Origin: JACCYJ01 sp038198775
GTDB taxonomy: Bacteria > Actinomycetota > Actinomycetes > Propionibacteriales > Nocardioidaceae
Assembly: GCA_038198775.1 (NCBI GenBank)
Contig: JBBPZV010000013.1
Span: 50,755-114,754, forward strand
Reading direction: 5' to 3'
DNA length: 64,000 nt
Positions 1-9,257 of this stretch are shown piece by piece. The notes beneath the pieces were generated by a model. That model was given only the letters and a program-made list of their open reading frames with translations, was not told where the DNA came from and searched no databases. The position numbers were made by a program, and so were the translations under genes. Each line of letters begins with the position of its first letter. Position 1 is the stretch's first letter.

Positions 1-849
1 CAGGCGCAGCTCCGGCTGGGCCAGTGCCGAGACCAGAGGGAGGTCGGCCGGGATGTCAGGACGCGACCGTGAGACCAGCTCGCGTTTCACCAGTCGATCC
101 TCGAGGGAGTGGTATGCGAGCACGACGATCCGACCTCCGACGCAGACCCAGCCGATGGCGGCGGGCAGCGCCGTCCCCAGCGCCGTCAGCTCGGCGTTGA
201 CCTCGATCCGCAGCGCCTGGAAGGTGCGCTTGGCCGGATGGCCACCTCGACGCCGAGCGGCAGCCGGCACCGCCGCCCGAATCACGTCCACCAGCTGTGC
301 GCTGCTGGTGAGAGGGCGCGACCTGCGAGCCCGCACGACACCGGCCGCGATCTGTCGGGAGAACCTCTCCTCGCCGTACCGCCACAGCACCTCGGCCAGT
401 CGCAGCTCGTCGTAGTCGTTGAGGATGTCGGCCGCGGTGCCCCCACCGCTCTGGTCCATCCGCATGTCGAGCGGCACATCGGTCGCGTAGGAGAAGCCAC
501 GCGACGCGGCGTCCACCTGCAGCGAGGACAGCCCCAGGTCGAAGAGCATCGCGTCCACTTCACCGGCTCCGAGCTCCGTCAGCGCCTGGTCCAGCCGCTC
601 GAAGCTCGTGGCCAGCAGCGTCGTCCGTCCCGCGAAGCGGCGCAGGCGCTCTTCCGCCAGCTGCAACGCCTGCTGATCTCGGTCGATGCCGATGAGACGA
701 GCGTTCGGGCAGCGGTCGAGGACGGCCTCGGCATGGCCGGCGAGACCGAGCGTCGCATCGACGAACACCGAGCCGCCCACCTGCAGGGCAGGCTCGACCA
801 ACGAGACCACCCGCTCGACCAACACCGGCACATGCCCTGCCGAGCTCAT
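1..849 (-). CDS. rsmH: 16S rRNA (cytosine1402-N4)-methyltransferase RsmH, C-terminus cut off
   Basis: SAM-dependent methyltransferase that modifies C1402 of 16S rRNA in the ribosomal P site. The first 283 codons are present and the 3' end lies outside the window (family about 310-330 aa). Visible motifs are the N-terminal HVPVLVERV, the SAM-binding stretch VDATLGLAGHAEAVL, IGIDRDQQAL, the MLFDLGLSS motif and the late VVLAYHSLEDRLVK motif. The ATG at 849 is chosen because HVPVL begins a few residues later, as in the family. It lies downstream of mraZ on the same strand, the standard start of the division/cell-wall cluster. Function is secure from these motifs. Confidence 0.95.
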   Translation of the reverse strand, partial: MSSAGHVPVLVERVVSLVEPALQVGGSVFVDATLGLAGHAEAVLDRCPNARLIGIDRDQQALQLAEERLRRFAGRTTLLATSFERLDQALTELGAGEVDAMLFDLGLSSLQVDAASRGFSYATDVPLDMRMDQSGGGTAADILNDYDELRLAEVLWRYGEERFSRQIAAGVVRARRSRPLTSSAQLVDVIRAAVPAAARRRGGHPAKRTFQALRIEVNAELTALGTALPAAIGWVCVGGRIVVLAYHSLEDRLVKRELVSRSRPDIPADLPLVSALAQPELRL

Positions 850-857
850 CGGTGTGC

Positions 858-1076
858 TCAGCCAACCCATCTGCTGCAGAGCGTCAGCGCCACCACCAGC
901 GCGGTCGAGGCACCCAGCGAGAACAACACGACCGCCGCTCCCTCTCGCACCTCGTCACGCACCCGCTTCCCGGCGTACGCGTGGGCACCCACCCGGGCGG
1001 CCGGCGTCGGAAGCCCGCACCGGCCCCTCTTGTCCTGCCTGTCTCGAGCACAGTTCTGCGCTGCCCCGACGCTCAT
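858..1076 (-). CDS. possible small single-pass membrane protein between mraZ and rsmH
   Basis: A 72-codon frame ends 8 bases before the rsmH start. Its last 28 residues form a convincing hydrophobic helix (AAVVLFSLGASTALVVALTL) followed by a short polar tail; the first 40 residues are basic and low in motif content. The true start may be an internal GTG near 955-967, which would leave a 30-40 residue protein. I do not recognise a family. If it is not real, bases 850-1260 are an untranslated spacer of the mraZ-rsmH transcript, since nothing else coding is seen there. Confidence 0.4.
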   Translation of the reverse strand: MSVGAAQNCARDRQDKRGRCGLPTPAARVGAHAYAGKRVRDEVREGAAVVLFSLGASTALVVALTLCSRWVG

Positions 1077-1260
1077 GGTGTCGACCCCTGTCCTGTCCGC
1101 ACTGCTGCGACGTCCCTGCCCGGCCCGGTGCGGTTTCGTCCGGCCAGGGCTCCGTCCGCGCTCGGCTGGTCGTCTGGCGCCGGGGAAGGTGCGTCAGAGG
1201 ACGGCAGGGAGCGGAGCGGAGACCTCGCCGTACGACGGCCGGGTCCGGCACCTCGCACGA

Positions 1261-1692
1261 TCAGAGCAACCCCGGCATCACCTCCTCGGACATGGCGGCG
1301 AAGGCGTCCTCCTGCTCGGCGGAGTAGCGAGTCCACGCCGAGGCCTCCCAGATCTCCACCCGGTCCATCGCCCCGATCACCACGCAGTCGCGGTCCAGCC
1401 GGGCGTACTCGCGCAACACCGGCGGGATCGTGATGCGCCCCTGCTTGTCGGGGACCTCGTCGGAGGCACCGGAGAACAAGATGCGCAAGAAGTCGCGGGG
1501 GGCCTTGGAGGTGAACGACGTCTTGCTGGCACTGGCCGCGAACTCCTGGAAGCCGGCTCGGGTCCACACGTAGAGGCAGCGGTCCTGGCCCTTGGTGATC
1601 ACCAGGCCTCCCTGCAGCTCGTCACGGAACTTCGCGGGCAAGAAGAGGCGGCCCTTCTCGTCCAGGCGTGGCGTGTGGGTGCCCAGGAACAC
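1261..1692 (-). CDS. mraZ: Transcriptional regulator MraZ
   Basis: MraZ is an AbrB-fold DNA-binding protein that autoregulates the division/cell-wall cluster. The 143-residue length is normal. It carries two MraZ repeats, each with the DEKGR/DKQGR element: TPRLDEKGRLFLPAKFRDEL near residues 7-26 and VPDKQGRITIPPVLREYA near 79-97. The GTG start at 1692 is preferred over the overlapping out-of-frame ATG because AGGAGG lies 9 bases upstream and the protein then begins MFLGTHTPRL as in homologues. Its operator is directly upstream. Confidence 0.97.
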   Translation of the reverse strand: MFLGTHTPRLDEKGRLFLPAKFRDELQGGLVITKGQDRCLYVWTRAGFQEFAASASKTSFTSKAPRDFLRILFSGASDEVPDKQGRITIPPVLREYARLDRDCVVIGAMDRVEIWEASAWTRYSAEQEDAFAAMSEEVMPGLL

Positions 1693-1697
1693 GCCAT

Positions 1698-1737
1698 CCC
1701 ACCTCCTGCTCCTCCACTGCGCGCCACATTACTCCAC
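1698..1737 (-). promoter_or_regulatory. MraZ operator: GTGG direct repeats
   Basis: Read on the minus strand, GTGG repeats occur at exact 10-bp spacing (complements at 1734-1737, 1724-1727 and 1714-1717). A fourth GGTGGG at 1698-1703 overlaps the translation initiation region. MraZ is known to bind short TGGG-like direct repeats spaced about one helical turn apart upstream of its own gene, so autoregulation is inferred. Confidence 0.7.
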
Positions 1738-1888
1738 ATTGCTCCTCCGTCAATGACATCGGCACCACGGATCGGGTGGCGCGAGCGCAACTGGTTGCCG
1801 CATCGTTATCTCGAGTGCTGTCCCGGCTTGGCTTCGGCTGAGAGGATCGGTAGCGATCACGCCCGGGCAGGCACTGACAGGAGGACCG

Positions 1889-2905
1889 GTGACGACGACC
1901 AGCGAGCCGGGCGGCCAGGGCGGACGGGGAGACCTCGATGCGCTGGCCGATGCGAGCCGACGGATCGCGCGCAACGTCGAAGCCGTCATCGAGGGCAAGC
2001 ACGAAGTCGTCCGCGCCGTCATCACCGTGCTGCTCGCCGGTGGTCACGTGCTGATCGAGGACGTGCCCGGGGTCGGCAAGACCATGCTCAGCAAGGCGCT
2101 GGCGCGCTCCATCGACGGGACGGTTCGGCGAATCCAGTTCACGCCGGACCTGCTGCCGAGCGACGTCACGGGTGTCTCCATCTACAACCAGGAGACGCAC
2201 AGCTTCGAGTTCCGGCCCGGTGGGATCTTCGCCAACATCGTGGTCGGGGACGAGATCAACCGCGCCTCACCCAAGACCCAGTCGGCGCTGCTGGAGTGCA
2301 TGGAGGAGCACCAGGTCACCGTCGACAACACGACGTACGAGCTGGACGAGCCCTTCATGGTGATCGCGACCCAGAACCCGATCGAGATGGAAGGCACCTA
2401 TCCGCTCCCCGAGGCGCAGCGAGACCGCTTCATGGCCCGGATCTCGATGGGGTACCCGGTTCAGGCGGCGGAGATGGCGATGTTGGACTCGCACGCCGAG
2501 TCCGACCCGCTGGCCGATCTGGGCCCGGTCACCACCACCGCGGAGGTGGCCAAGCTGGCCGCGGTCGTGCGCCACGTTTTCGTCTCGCCGGCCGTGCAGC
2601 GCTACGCCGTGAACTTGACGACCGCGACCCGCTCCTCCCCGGAGCTGCGCCTGGGAGCGTCGCCACGGGCCACCTTGCACCTTGTCCGGGCAGCCAAGGC
2701 CGCCGCGGCGCTCGACGGCCGCGACTACGTGCTGCCGGACGACGTCCAGCGGCTGGTCCAGGCGGTGCTCGGCCACCGGCTGCTGCTCACAGCGGAGGCG
2801 GCCATGGGCGGTCGACGTTCGGACGCCGTTCTCGCCGCCCTCGTGGCAACGATCCCGGTACCCGACACCAGCGGTGGGACGCTTGGCCGCGGCGGTGCGG
2901 GCTGA
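1889..2905 (+). CDS. MoxR-family AAA+ ATPase
   Basis: Chaperone-like AAA+ ATPase of 338 residues. It has the Walker A EDVPGVGKTMLSKALA, Walker B VVGDEINRASPKTQSALLECMEE, sensor 1 VIATQNPIEMEGTYPLPEAQ and the C-terminal lid. GTG at 1889 is chosen because AGGAGG lies just upstream. It is the first gene of an operon with a DUF58 protein (2907) and a transglutaminase-like membrane protein (4238). This MoxR-DUF58-transglutaminase trio is widely conserved and is thought to assemble or activate extracytoplasmic or membrane partners; the actual client is unknown. Confidence 0.95.
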   Translation: MTTTSEPGGQGGRGDLDALADASRRIARNVEAVIEGKHEVVRAVITVLLAGGHVLIEDVPGVGKTMLSKALARSIDGTVRRIQFTPDLLPSDVTGVSIYNQETHSFEFRPGGIFANIVVGDEINRASPKTQSALLECMEEHQVTVDNTTYELDEPFMVIATQNPIEMEGTYPLPEAQRDRFMARISMGYPVQAAEMAMLDSHAESDPLADLGPVTTTAEVAKLAAVVRHVFVSPAVQRYAVNLTTATRSSPELRLGASPRATLHLVRAAKAAAALDGRDYVLPDDVQRLVQAVLGHRLLLTAEAAMGGRRSDAVLAALVATIPVPDTSGGTLGRGGAG

Positions 2906-2906
2906 C

Positions 2907-4241
2907 ATGCGCGAGGCCCTGTCAGCACTCACCACCCGCGGGCGTGCCTTCCTGGCGGCCGGAGTGACGATCGCGCTGTGCGCGTTCGTGCTCGGTTTCG
3001 ACGCCCTGCTGCGCGTCGGCGTGCTGGCGATGACCCTGCCCCTTCTCACCGCGCTGCTGGTCAGCCGGGCCCGCTACCGGCTGCGAGCCACCCGCGCGGT
3101 GTCCCCGACCCGGGTCAACGCGGGGCAACCCGCCAGGGTCACGCTGCAGCTGGGCAACGAGGGCGCCATGCCGATGGGGCTGCTGCTGCTCGAGGACCAT
3201 GTCCCCTACGTCCTCGGCACCCGGGCCCGCTTCCTGCTCGACCACGCGGGGCCGCGATGGCACCAGGAGGTCTCGTACACCGTGCGCTCGGAGCTGCGCG
3301 GACGCTACGACATCGGCCCGCTGTCGATCCGGGTGTCGGACCCCTTCGGGCTGATCGAGTTGGTGCGCGGCTTCCACAACACCACGTCGGTCGTCGTCAT
3401 CCCCCAGGTCCACCCGCTGCCGTCGATCAACGTGACCGGGGAGTGGTCGGGCACCGGCGAGAACCGGCCGCGAGCCTTCGCGATGGGCAGCGCCGAGGAC
3501 GTCACGGTGCGCGAGTACCGGCGCGGCGACGATCTGCGCCGGGTGCACTGGCCGAGCAGCGCTCGGGTCGGCGAGCTCATGGTCCGTCGCGAGGAGCAGC
3601 CGTGGCAGAGCCGCGGCACGATCCTGCTCGACTCGCGGGCCCTCACGCACCGAGGGTCGGGGCCGGCCTCGTCACTGGAGTGGGCGATCTCGATGGCGGC
3701 GTCGGTTGCGGTGCACCTTGCCCAGGCCGGCTTCGCGGTGCGGCTGGTCACCGACCGCCCCGACGTCGAAGCCAACGCCTGGCACGACCGCTCGATGAGT
3801 GCCGTCGGCCAGGCGGGTCCGCTGCTGGACGAGCTGGCGGTGCTCACCAGGTCCTCCTGCTCGACGCTGTCCGATGCGGTGGATGCTCTGGTCGGCCAGT
3901 CCGGGCTGGTGGTCGCGTTGCTGGGACGCCTCCAGGGGTCCGACCTGAGCGACCTCTCCCGGGTGTCGCCGTACGGCAGCAGGCTGCTCGGCATCGTCCT
4001 GGACACCGAGCAATGGGGTGCTCCCGACCGGGTCACCGGACCGGCCGGCAGCGCCGACACCATGGCGGGCATGCTCGCCAGCAACGGGTGGCTGGCGACG
4101 ACCGCGGGTCCCGGGGACACTGCGGCCGGGGTGTGGGGTCGCTTGGGAGCCCTGTCCCGGCACGGTGGTGCGCACGAGGCGCCTGCCCGGCTCGAGCCGG
4201 AGCCGGCGGCGGTGGCCGGTTCGACGGGAGGACACCGGTGA
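2907..4241 (+). CDS. DUF58 domain-containing membrane protein
   Basis: A 444-residue protein with two hydrophobic segments near residues 12-50 and then a soluble region. The DUF58 core includes EYRRGDDLRRVHWPSSAR at about residues 205-225, the family signature, followed by a von Willebrand-like fold region (TILLDSRALTHRG). The ATG at 2907 starts 1 base after the moxR stop, and the stop overlaps the next GTG start, so translation is probably coupled. It is the usual partner of MoxR ATPases; the biochemical role is not established. Confidence 0.93.
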   Translation: MREALSALTTRGRAFLAAGVTIALCAFVLGFDALLRVGVLAMTLPLLTALLVSRARYRLRATRAVSPTRVNAGQPARVTLQLGNEGAMPMGLLLLEDHVPYVLGTRARFLLDHAGPRWHQEVSYTVRSELRGRYDIGPLSIRVSDPFGLIELVRGFHNTTSVVVIPQVHPLPSINVTGEWSGTGENRPRAFAMGSAEDVTVREYRRGDDLRRVHWPSSARVGELMVRREEQPWQSRGTILLDSRALTHRGSGPASSLEWAISMAASVAVHLAQAGFAVRLVTDRPDVEANAWHDRSMSAVGQAGPLLDELAVLTRSSCSTLSDAVDALVGQSGLVVALLGRLQGSDLSDLSRVSPYGSRLLGIVLDTEQWGAPDRVTGPAGSADTMAGMLASNGWLATTAGPGDTAAGVWGRLGALSRHGGAHEAPARLEPEPAAVAGSTGGHR

Positions 4242-6568
4242 TCCGACGGTTCTGGTCCGAGCAGGTCAGGATCACGTGCTGGGCGTTGCTGGCGACGCTC
4301 GGGGCCGCGGTCATGCTCGCTCCGTTGGTGGAGAAGCTGACGTACCTGTGGCACGGAGCCGTCGGAGGGCTGCTCATCGTGCTCGTAGGTGCGGTGCTGC
4401 GAGCCCGCCGCGCGCCCCGGGCGCTGACGATCCTCGCGCAGCTGGTCATCTTGGTGGAGCTGTGCCTGGTGGTCTACGCGCAGCGACAGCTCGCCTTCCA
4501 CGTCCTCCCCACTCGCGGCGCCTTCGTCGCCCTCGCCCACCGCTTCGCCGAGTTCAAGGACCTCACGAATCGTTACGCGGCACCGGTGCCGGACAACCCG
4601 GACCTCACGATGGCGCTGGCCATCTTCGTGCTCGCCCTGGCCCTCGTGGTCGACGCGGTCGCCGTCACCTGGCGCCGGGTGCCGCTGACCGGCCTGCTGT
4701 TCCTCGGGATCTACATGGTCCCGGTTGCCCTGCTCGGTGGCGCGGTCAGCATGTTCGTCTTCATCCCGGCAGCCGCCGGTTTCGTGTTCTTGCTGGCGGC
4801 CGACGAACGCGAGCGCCTGACGCACTGGGGTCGTCAGATCAGCGCCGCCGGCTCGGTTTGGGAGGACCCGGCCGAGGAGGTGTACCAGGGGGGCATCCGC
4901 AGCACCGGGCGGCGCATCGGGCTGGGAGCTGTGGCCGCCGCCGTCGTGGTGCCGATCATCGTTCCGACGCTGTCGCCTCACTACTTCGGTCACAGCAGCA
5001 CTGGCGGCGGTGCGGGCTCCGGCGACGGGCCGACCCGCGTCACCAACCCGGTGCTCGACCTGAAGCGGAACCTGACCTCCCAGAGCGACGCGGTCATGAT
5101 GACCTTCAGCACCGACCAGCCGGACCCGGGCTATTTCCGGCTGGCCTCGCTCGATGAGTTCACCGGGACCGTGTGGCAGCCCGGCACCCGCCCCAGCGCC
5201 GAGGCGGTGACCAGCACCGGCCCGTTGCCTCTGGTGCCCGGGTTGACCTCAACCGTCCCCCGCTCGATCTATCACTACGACGTGCAGGTCACCGACTCCT
5301 TGCAGTCGACGTGGTTGCCGCTGGTCTACGCCCCGACGGTCATCAGCTCCGCTCAGCGCTGGAACGTCGACCAGGCCACATTGGACGCGATCGCCACCGC
5401 GGACGGGCAGACCACGTCGGGAGTTCGCTACTCGTTCACCTCGTCGGTGCCGCGGCCTACGGCCAGGCTGCTGCGCTCCGCCGGCCGCCTCCCGGCGGGT
5501 GTCGCGGCGCTCACCGCGCTTCCCAGCGGGCTGCCGCCGGTGATCGCCGAGCGCGCCCGCGAGGTCACGGCCGGCGCGACCAACGCCTTCGACCAGGCCG
5601 AAGCCCTCCAGTCATGGTTCCGCACGCGCGGTGGCTTCCGGTACTCGTTGCAGGCAGCTCCCGGCAACGGGCTCTCGACGATCGAGGCGTTCTTGACCAC
5701 CGACCGCGTCGGCTACTGCGAGCAGTTCGCCAGCGCCATGGCTTTGATGGCCCGGTCGCTCGGCATCCCCGCACGGGTGGTCGTCGGATTCCTCCACGCC
5801 GAACAGGTCGGCGGACGCTACGTCTACCGCGGCACCGATATGCATTCGTGGCCGGAGCTCTATTTCGCCGGCGTGGGCTGGGTGCGCTTCGAGCCCACTC
5901 CGGCAGTCCGTACCGGCAGCGCTCCGAGCTACGGTGCCGGCAGCCAGGTCGGAGGCTCACCGTCGAGCTCGCCCAGCCCCGACCGCAAGAACGCCGCCCT
6001 GGAGCAGCTGAACGGGGTCACGGCGTCGCCGGCACCGGGCGGTGCTGGCGGCGGCAGGTCGACACCTTGGACCGGTGGGCTGGGCCTCGCGGGAGGAGCC
6101 GGGCTGCTGCTCCTGCTCGCCGCCGCCCCCCGGCTGCTCCGAAGCCAGGTCAGCCGCCGCCGGTGGGGCCGGGCTCGTTCACGGGCCGCAACGGCCGAGG
6201 CCGCCTGGGCGGAGCTTCGCGACACGGTGCTCGACCTGCGCCTGCAGTGGGATGCCGGAGCGACCCCGCGCGGCATGGGTCGGCAGTTGCGTTCGCTGCT
6301 TCCGCCCAGCACCGACGTCGTCCGCGGCCTGAACCGCATCGTGCTCGCGGTGGAGCAGGCCCGCTACGCGCGCGGGGTCCGAGACGGCGAGGCGCTGGCG
6401 GAAGACGTCGCCACGCTCACCGCGGCGCTGGCCTCCACCCGCTCGGCTCGATCGCGCTGGGTCGCGCGCTGGATGCCGGCGTCGCTGCTGCACGCGCGCT
6501 GGGTGTCGCGGCACCCAACCACGAAGCGGCAGGCCGCAGCCGACGGGCTGGTGACGGTCGCAGAGTAG
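4238..6568 (+). CDS. Transglutaminase-like membrane protein (TgpA/DUF3488 type)
   Basis: A 776-residue protein whose first 230 residues hold about six membrane helices (DUF3488/TgpA N-terminus). An extracytoplasmic transglutaminase-like core follows with catalytic Cys in VGYCEQFASAMALMARSLG, the GIPARVVVGF strand and catalytic His in GTDMHSWPELYF. After a Pro/Ser-rich linker there is one more helix (LGLAGGAGLLLLLAAAP) and a C-terminal DUF4129-like cytoplasmic tail. The GTG at 4238 overlaps the DUF58 stop by 4 bases. The family suggests a cell-surface protease or amidase working with MoxR-DUF58; the substrate is unknown. Confidence 0.93.
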   Translation: MIRRFWSEQVRITCWALLATLGAAVMLAPLVEKLTYLWHGAVGGLLIVLVGAVLRARRAPRALTILAQLVILVELCLVVYAQRQLAFHVLPTRGAFVALAHRFAEFKDLTNRYAAPVPDNPDLTMALAIFVLALALVVDAVAVTWRRVPLTGLLFLGIYMVPVALLGGAVSMFVFIPAAAGFVFLLAADERERLTHWGRQISAAGSVWEDPAEEVYQGGIRSTGRRIGLGAVAAAVVVPIIVPTLSPHYFGHSSTGGGAGSGDGPTRVTNPVLDLKRNLTSQSDAVMMTFSTDQPDPGYFRLASLDEFTGTVWQPGTRPSAEAVTSTGPLPLVPGLTSTVPRSIYHYDVQVTDSLQSTWLPLVYAPTVISSAQRWNVDQATLDAIATADGQTTSGVRYSFTSSVPRPTARLLRSAGRLPAGVAALTALPSGLPPVIAERAREVTAGATNAFDQAEALQSWFRTRGGFRYSLQAAPGNGLSTIEAFLTTDRVGYCEQFASAMALMARSLGIPARVVVGFLHAEQVGGRYVYRGTDMHSWPELYFAGVGWVRFEPTPAVRTGSAPSYGAGSQVGGSPSSSPSPDRKNAALEQLNGVTASPAPGGAGGGRSTPWTGGLGLAGGAGLLLLLAAAPRLLRSQVSRRRWGRARSRAATAEAAWAELRDTVLDLRLQWDAGATPRGMGRQLRSLLPPSTDVVRGLNRIVLAVEQARYARGVRDGEALAEDVATLTAALASTRSARSRWVARWMPASLLHARWVSRHPTTKRQAAADGLVTVAE

Positions 6569-6588
6569 CCAGGAGGCAGCCAGGCGGG

Positions 6589-6981
6589 TCAGCCGTCGCC
6601 GTCGCGGCGACGGCGCCACCGCTCCTCCATGCGCTCCATGAACGAGGTGGAGGTGCGGCTCGGCGTCGACGTGCGGCGCGACGAGGCCGACTCGGCGGGT
6701 GTGCCGGTGCCGACGGACCGGCGCCACGACATGATGAACACGTACGCGGTACCCAACATGACCAGGAACCCGGAAACTGCCACGGCGGTCCTCGCAAAGA
6801 CCGCACCCGCCATGAGCAGGGCCACTCCGGCGGCAAACCCGACGGCAGCCAGGAGGGCACGACGACGGCTGCGGGCCTGCAGCGTCGAGCCGCGCAGCGC
6901 GGACGCAAACTTCGGGTCCTCCGCCGCGAGCGCCTGCTCCATCTGCTGAAGCAGCCGCTGCTCTTCCTCCGACAGCGGCAA
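6589..6981 (-). CDS. DUF3040 domain-containing membrane protein
   Basis: A 130-residue protein starting MPLSEEEQRLLQQMEQAL, the DUF3040 hallmark. ALRGSTL and two adjacent transmembrane helices follow (about residues 38-80), then a basic, disordered tail rich in Arg, Ser and Thr. It faces the transglutaminase gene convergently. The family is restricted to Actinobacteria and commonly sits beside the mraZ region (M. tuberculosis Rv2169c is of this type). No function is assigned. Confidence 0.9.
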   Translation of the reverse strand: MPLSEEEQRLLQQMEQALAAEDPKFASALRGSTLQARSRRRALLAAVGFAAGVALLMAGAVFARTAVAVSGFLVMLGTAYVFIMSWRRSVGTGTPAESASSRRTSTPSRTSTSFMERMEERWRRRRDGDG

Positions 6982-7202
6982 CGTATCCCTCCCGGGCCGG
7001 ACCTCAGGCAGGTCGAATGCCTCGGTTTGCTCAGTCTAGGCATGCCCCGAACATCAGGAAACCCGAGAAGCCAACTTCGCTCGGCAACCTGCTTGGGTCC
7101 CGGGCGCGTCCAAGGGACAACCCGCCGTAGCCGACCGGTCTGTTCTGGCGGGCACTACGATGAGCGCGCGTTGCGACAAGCGGCGGGCGCGGGAGGCGAA
7201 CG

Positions 7203-7994
7203 GTGAACATGAGGCGAGCTGCGTCAGTGCTGCTGGCGATGATGGTCACGGCCCCGTTGGCGACCACCGCCACGGCGACCGCCGCGGCTCCCTCCGCGGC
7301 CGGACCGGGTGCGGTGTCGGCGCACGGGCACGGCAAGGGTGCGCCGTTCCACCCGCGGCAACGCTTCGCGCGGGAGTTCACCCGCCGTGGCGACAGCGAC
7401 GCGTCGCCCTACTCCATCGAACATGTCCATGAGCTGCAGTACCGGTTGCGCTGGGCGGGGGTCTATCACGGGCCGGTGTCCGGGACGTTCGGCAAACGAA
7501 CCCAGGGTGCGGTGAAGCGCTACCAGAGGCAGCAGCACCTGCCGGTGACCGGCACCGCCAACGTCCGGACCTGGAAGCAGCTGATCCCGCAGACGGTGAG
7601 GGGTCGAGCGGCGATCCCGGACCGCTGCAAGCGCAACCACGGGTGGCACGCCTGCTACGACCGGGCCCGCCACCAGGTCACGCTCTGGCATCGCGGCACG
7701 TTGCGGAACTCGTGGCTGGTGCGAGGCGGCGACTACTCCTACCAGACCCGGACCGGGCATTTCCGGGTCTACCTGCGAGACCGCGACCACATCAGCGGGC
7801 TCTACGGCAGCCCGATGCCGTACTCACAGTTCTTCTCCGGCGGGCAGGCGCTGCACGGCTCGGGGTACATGATCGACCCGTTCGTCGACCACAGCCACGG
7901 CTGCGTGAACATGTACATCGAGGACGCCCACCAGCTCTGGAAGCTGACGGCGAAGAAGCGGCTGGAGGTCGTCGTCTACGGCGCCTGGGACTGA
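7203..7994 (+). CDS. Secreted L,D-transpeptidase-like protein with peptidoglycan-binding domain
   Basis: A 263-residue exported protein. It has a signal peptide (residues 1-27, ending TATAAAPSAA), then a PG_binding_1 module (LQYRLRWAGVYHGPVSGTFG ... AVKRYQRQQHLPVTG, about 80-125), then a YkuD catalytic domain with the His/Cys motif HGSGYMIDPFVDHSHGCVNM near 220-240. It would form 3-3 cross-links or attach proteins to peptidoglycan outside the cell. The GTG at 7203 has GGGAGG 6 bases upstream. A plausible -10 element (TACGAT) lies near 7156. The catalytic SHGC motif is intact, so an active enzyme is expected. Confidence 0.92.
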   Translation: MNMRRAASVLLAMMVTAPLATTATATAAAPSAAGPGAVSAHGHGKGAPFHPRQRFAREFTRRGDSDASPYSIEHVHELQYRLRWAGVYHGPVSGTFGKRTQGAVKRYQRQQHLPVTGTANVRTWKQLIPQTVRGRAAIPDRCKRNHGWHACYDRARHQVTLWHRGTLRNSWLVRGGDYSYQTRTGHFRVYLRDRDHISGLYGSPMPYSQFFSGGQALHGSGYMIDPFVDHSHGCVNMYIEDAHQLWKLTAKKRLEVVVYGAWD

Positions 7995-8069
7995 CCCGCG
8001 TCCCGCGCCCCGGCGCAACCTCCCGACACCACAGTGGCCAACGCCACCGAAACGTCGGGAGATCGCAGG

Positions 8070-9257
8070 TCAAGGAGGCTGGGCCGAGAGCAGGCTGGCG
8101 GGGCGCACGGCGGTGCTGCCGAAGCGGAGCAGCGCGGTGTCGACGGCTCGCTCGGCCTCCGACCACCCCTGGGCGCGGGCGCCCAGCACCAGCTGCCGGT
8201 GCGCGGACCCCACCGGTCGGAGGCCCTCGACCCGGACACCGACCAACCGGATGCGCGCCCGCTTCAGGCCCAGCCGATCGAACAGGTCGACCGCGGTGGC
8301 GTGGATCTCGACGCCGAGATCGGTGGGGTCCGGCAGCGTCCGGGCCCGGGTGATCGTGGTGAAGTCGGCGAAGCGGACCTTCAACGTCACCGTCCGACCC
8401 ACCACTCCGGCGGCGCGCGCCCGCCCGGCGACCTTGGTCGAGAGCCGCAGCAGCTCCCTCCGCACGACGTCGGGGTCGTCGGTGTCGCGGCCGAAGGTCT
8501 CGTCGGAGCCGATGCTGCGGTCGGGTTCGTCCGGACCCCGCCGAGGCGTCACCGTGCGGTGTCCACCGCCCCAGGCCAACTCGTGCAGCTGGGTGCCGAG
8601 CGCCGGCCCTAGCGCCCGGCACAGCAGGGGTGCCGGGGTGTGGGCCAGGTCGCCGACCGTGTACAGGCCGAGTCGGTGCAGCGCCGCCGCGGTCTTCTCC
8701 CCAACCCCCCACAGCTGGGCCAGGTCGAGCGGGTGCAAGAAGCCGACCGCCTCGTCGGGTGGGACCATCACCGTCCCGTCGGGCTTGGCCCGCCGGGAGG
8801 CCAGCTTGGCGAGGTGAGTGGTGGCGGCGATCCCGACCGAGCAGGTGATCCCCTGTTCGTCGGCGATCCGCGCCCGCAGACTCTCGGCGATCCGGTGCGG
8901 CGGTCCCAGCCGCCGGCGGGCACCGGAGACGTCGAGGAACGCCTCGTCGAGCGACATCACCTCGACCCGCTCGGTGACCTCCCGGAACGTCTCCATCACC
9001 GCCGCGGACACCGCGGCGAACCGGGAGAAGTCCGGGGGCACGACGGTGGCCGAAGGACACAGCCGGCGGGCCCGCGTCATCGGCATCGCCGAGTGCACGC
9101 CGTACTCGCGGGCTGGGTAGCTGGCCGACAGCACCACCCCGCGCCGCCCTCCTCCGACGATGACCGGCCTGCCCCGCAGCTCGGGCCGGTCCCGGATCGC
9201 CACCGAGGCGTAGAACGCGTCCATGTCGACGTGCAGGATCGTGGCCTCGCCGCTCAT
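8070..9257 (-). CDS. dinB: DNA polymerase IV (Y-family translesion polymerase)
   Basis: A 395-residue Y-family polymerase, last gene of the SOS operon. Metal-binding catalytic motifs are intact: ILHVDMDAFYASVAI at the N-terminus and VMSLDEAFLDVSGARR near residue 105, followed by the helix-hairpin-helix GVGEKTAAALHRLGL. The ATG at 9257 (MSGEATILHVDMDAF) is preferred over an in-frame start 30 bases upstream because it overlaps the dnaE2 stop as ATGA, indicating coupling. A normal DinB with intact active site sits where mycobacterial mutasomes have the inactive ImuB. Confidence 0.95.
   Translation of the reverse strand: MSGEATILHVDMDAFYASVAIRDRPELRGRPVIVGGGRRGVVLSASYPAREYGVHSAMPMTRARRLCPSATVVPPDFSRFAAVSAAVMETFREVTERVEVMSLDEAFLDVSGARRRLGPPHRIAESLRARIADEQGITCSVGIAATTHLAKLASRRAKPDGTVMVPPDEAVGFLHPLDLAQLWGVGEKTAAALHRLGLYTVGDLAHTPAPLLCRALGPALGTQLHELAWGGGHRTVTPRRGPDEPDRSIGSDETFGRDTDDPDVVRRELLRLSTKVAGRARAAGVVGRTVTLKVRFADFTTITRARTLPDPTDLGVEIHATAVDLFDRLGLKRARIRLVGVRVEGLRPVGSAHRQLVLGARAQGWSEAERAVDTALLRFGSTAVRPASLLSAQPP

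Noticed and set aside
109..2967. A 952-codon plus-strand open frame across rsmH, mraZ and moxR
   Set aside because: It is the antisense and out-of-frame shadow of three well-supported genes, with Arg/Pro/His-rich noise composition and no domain.
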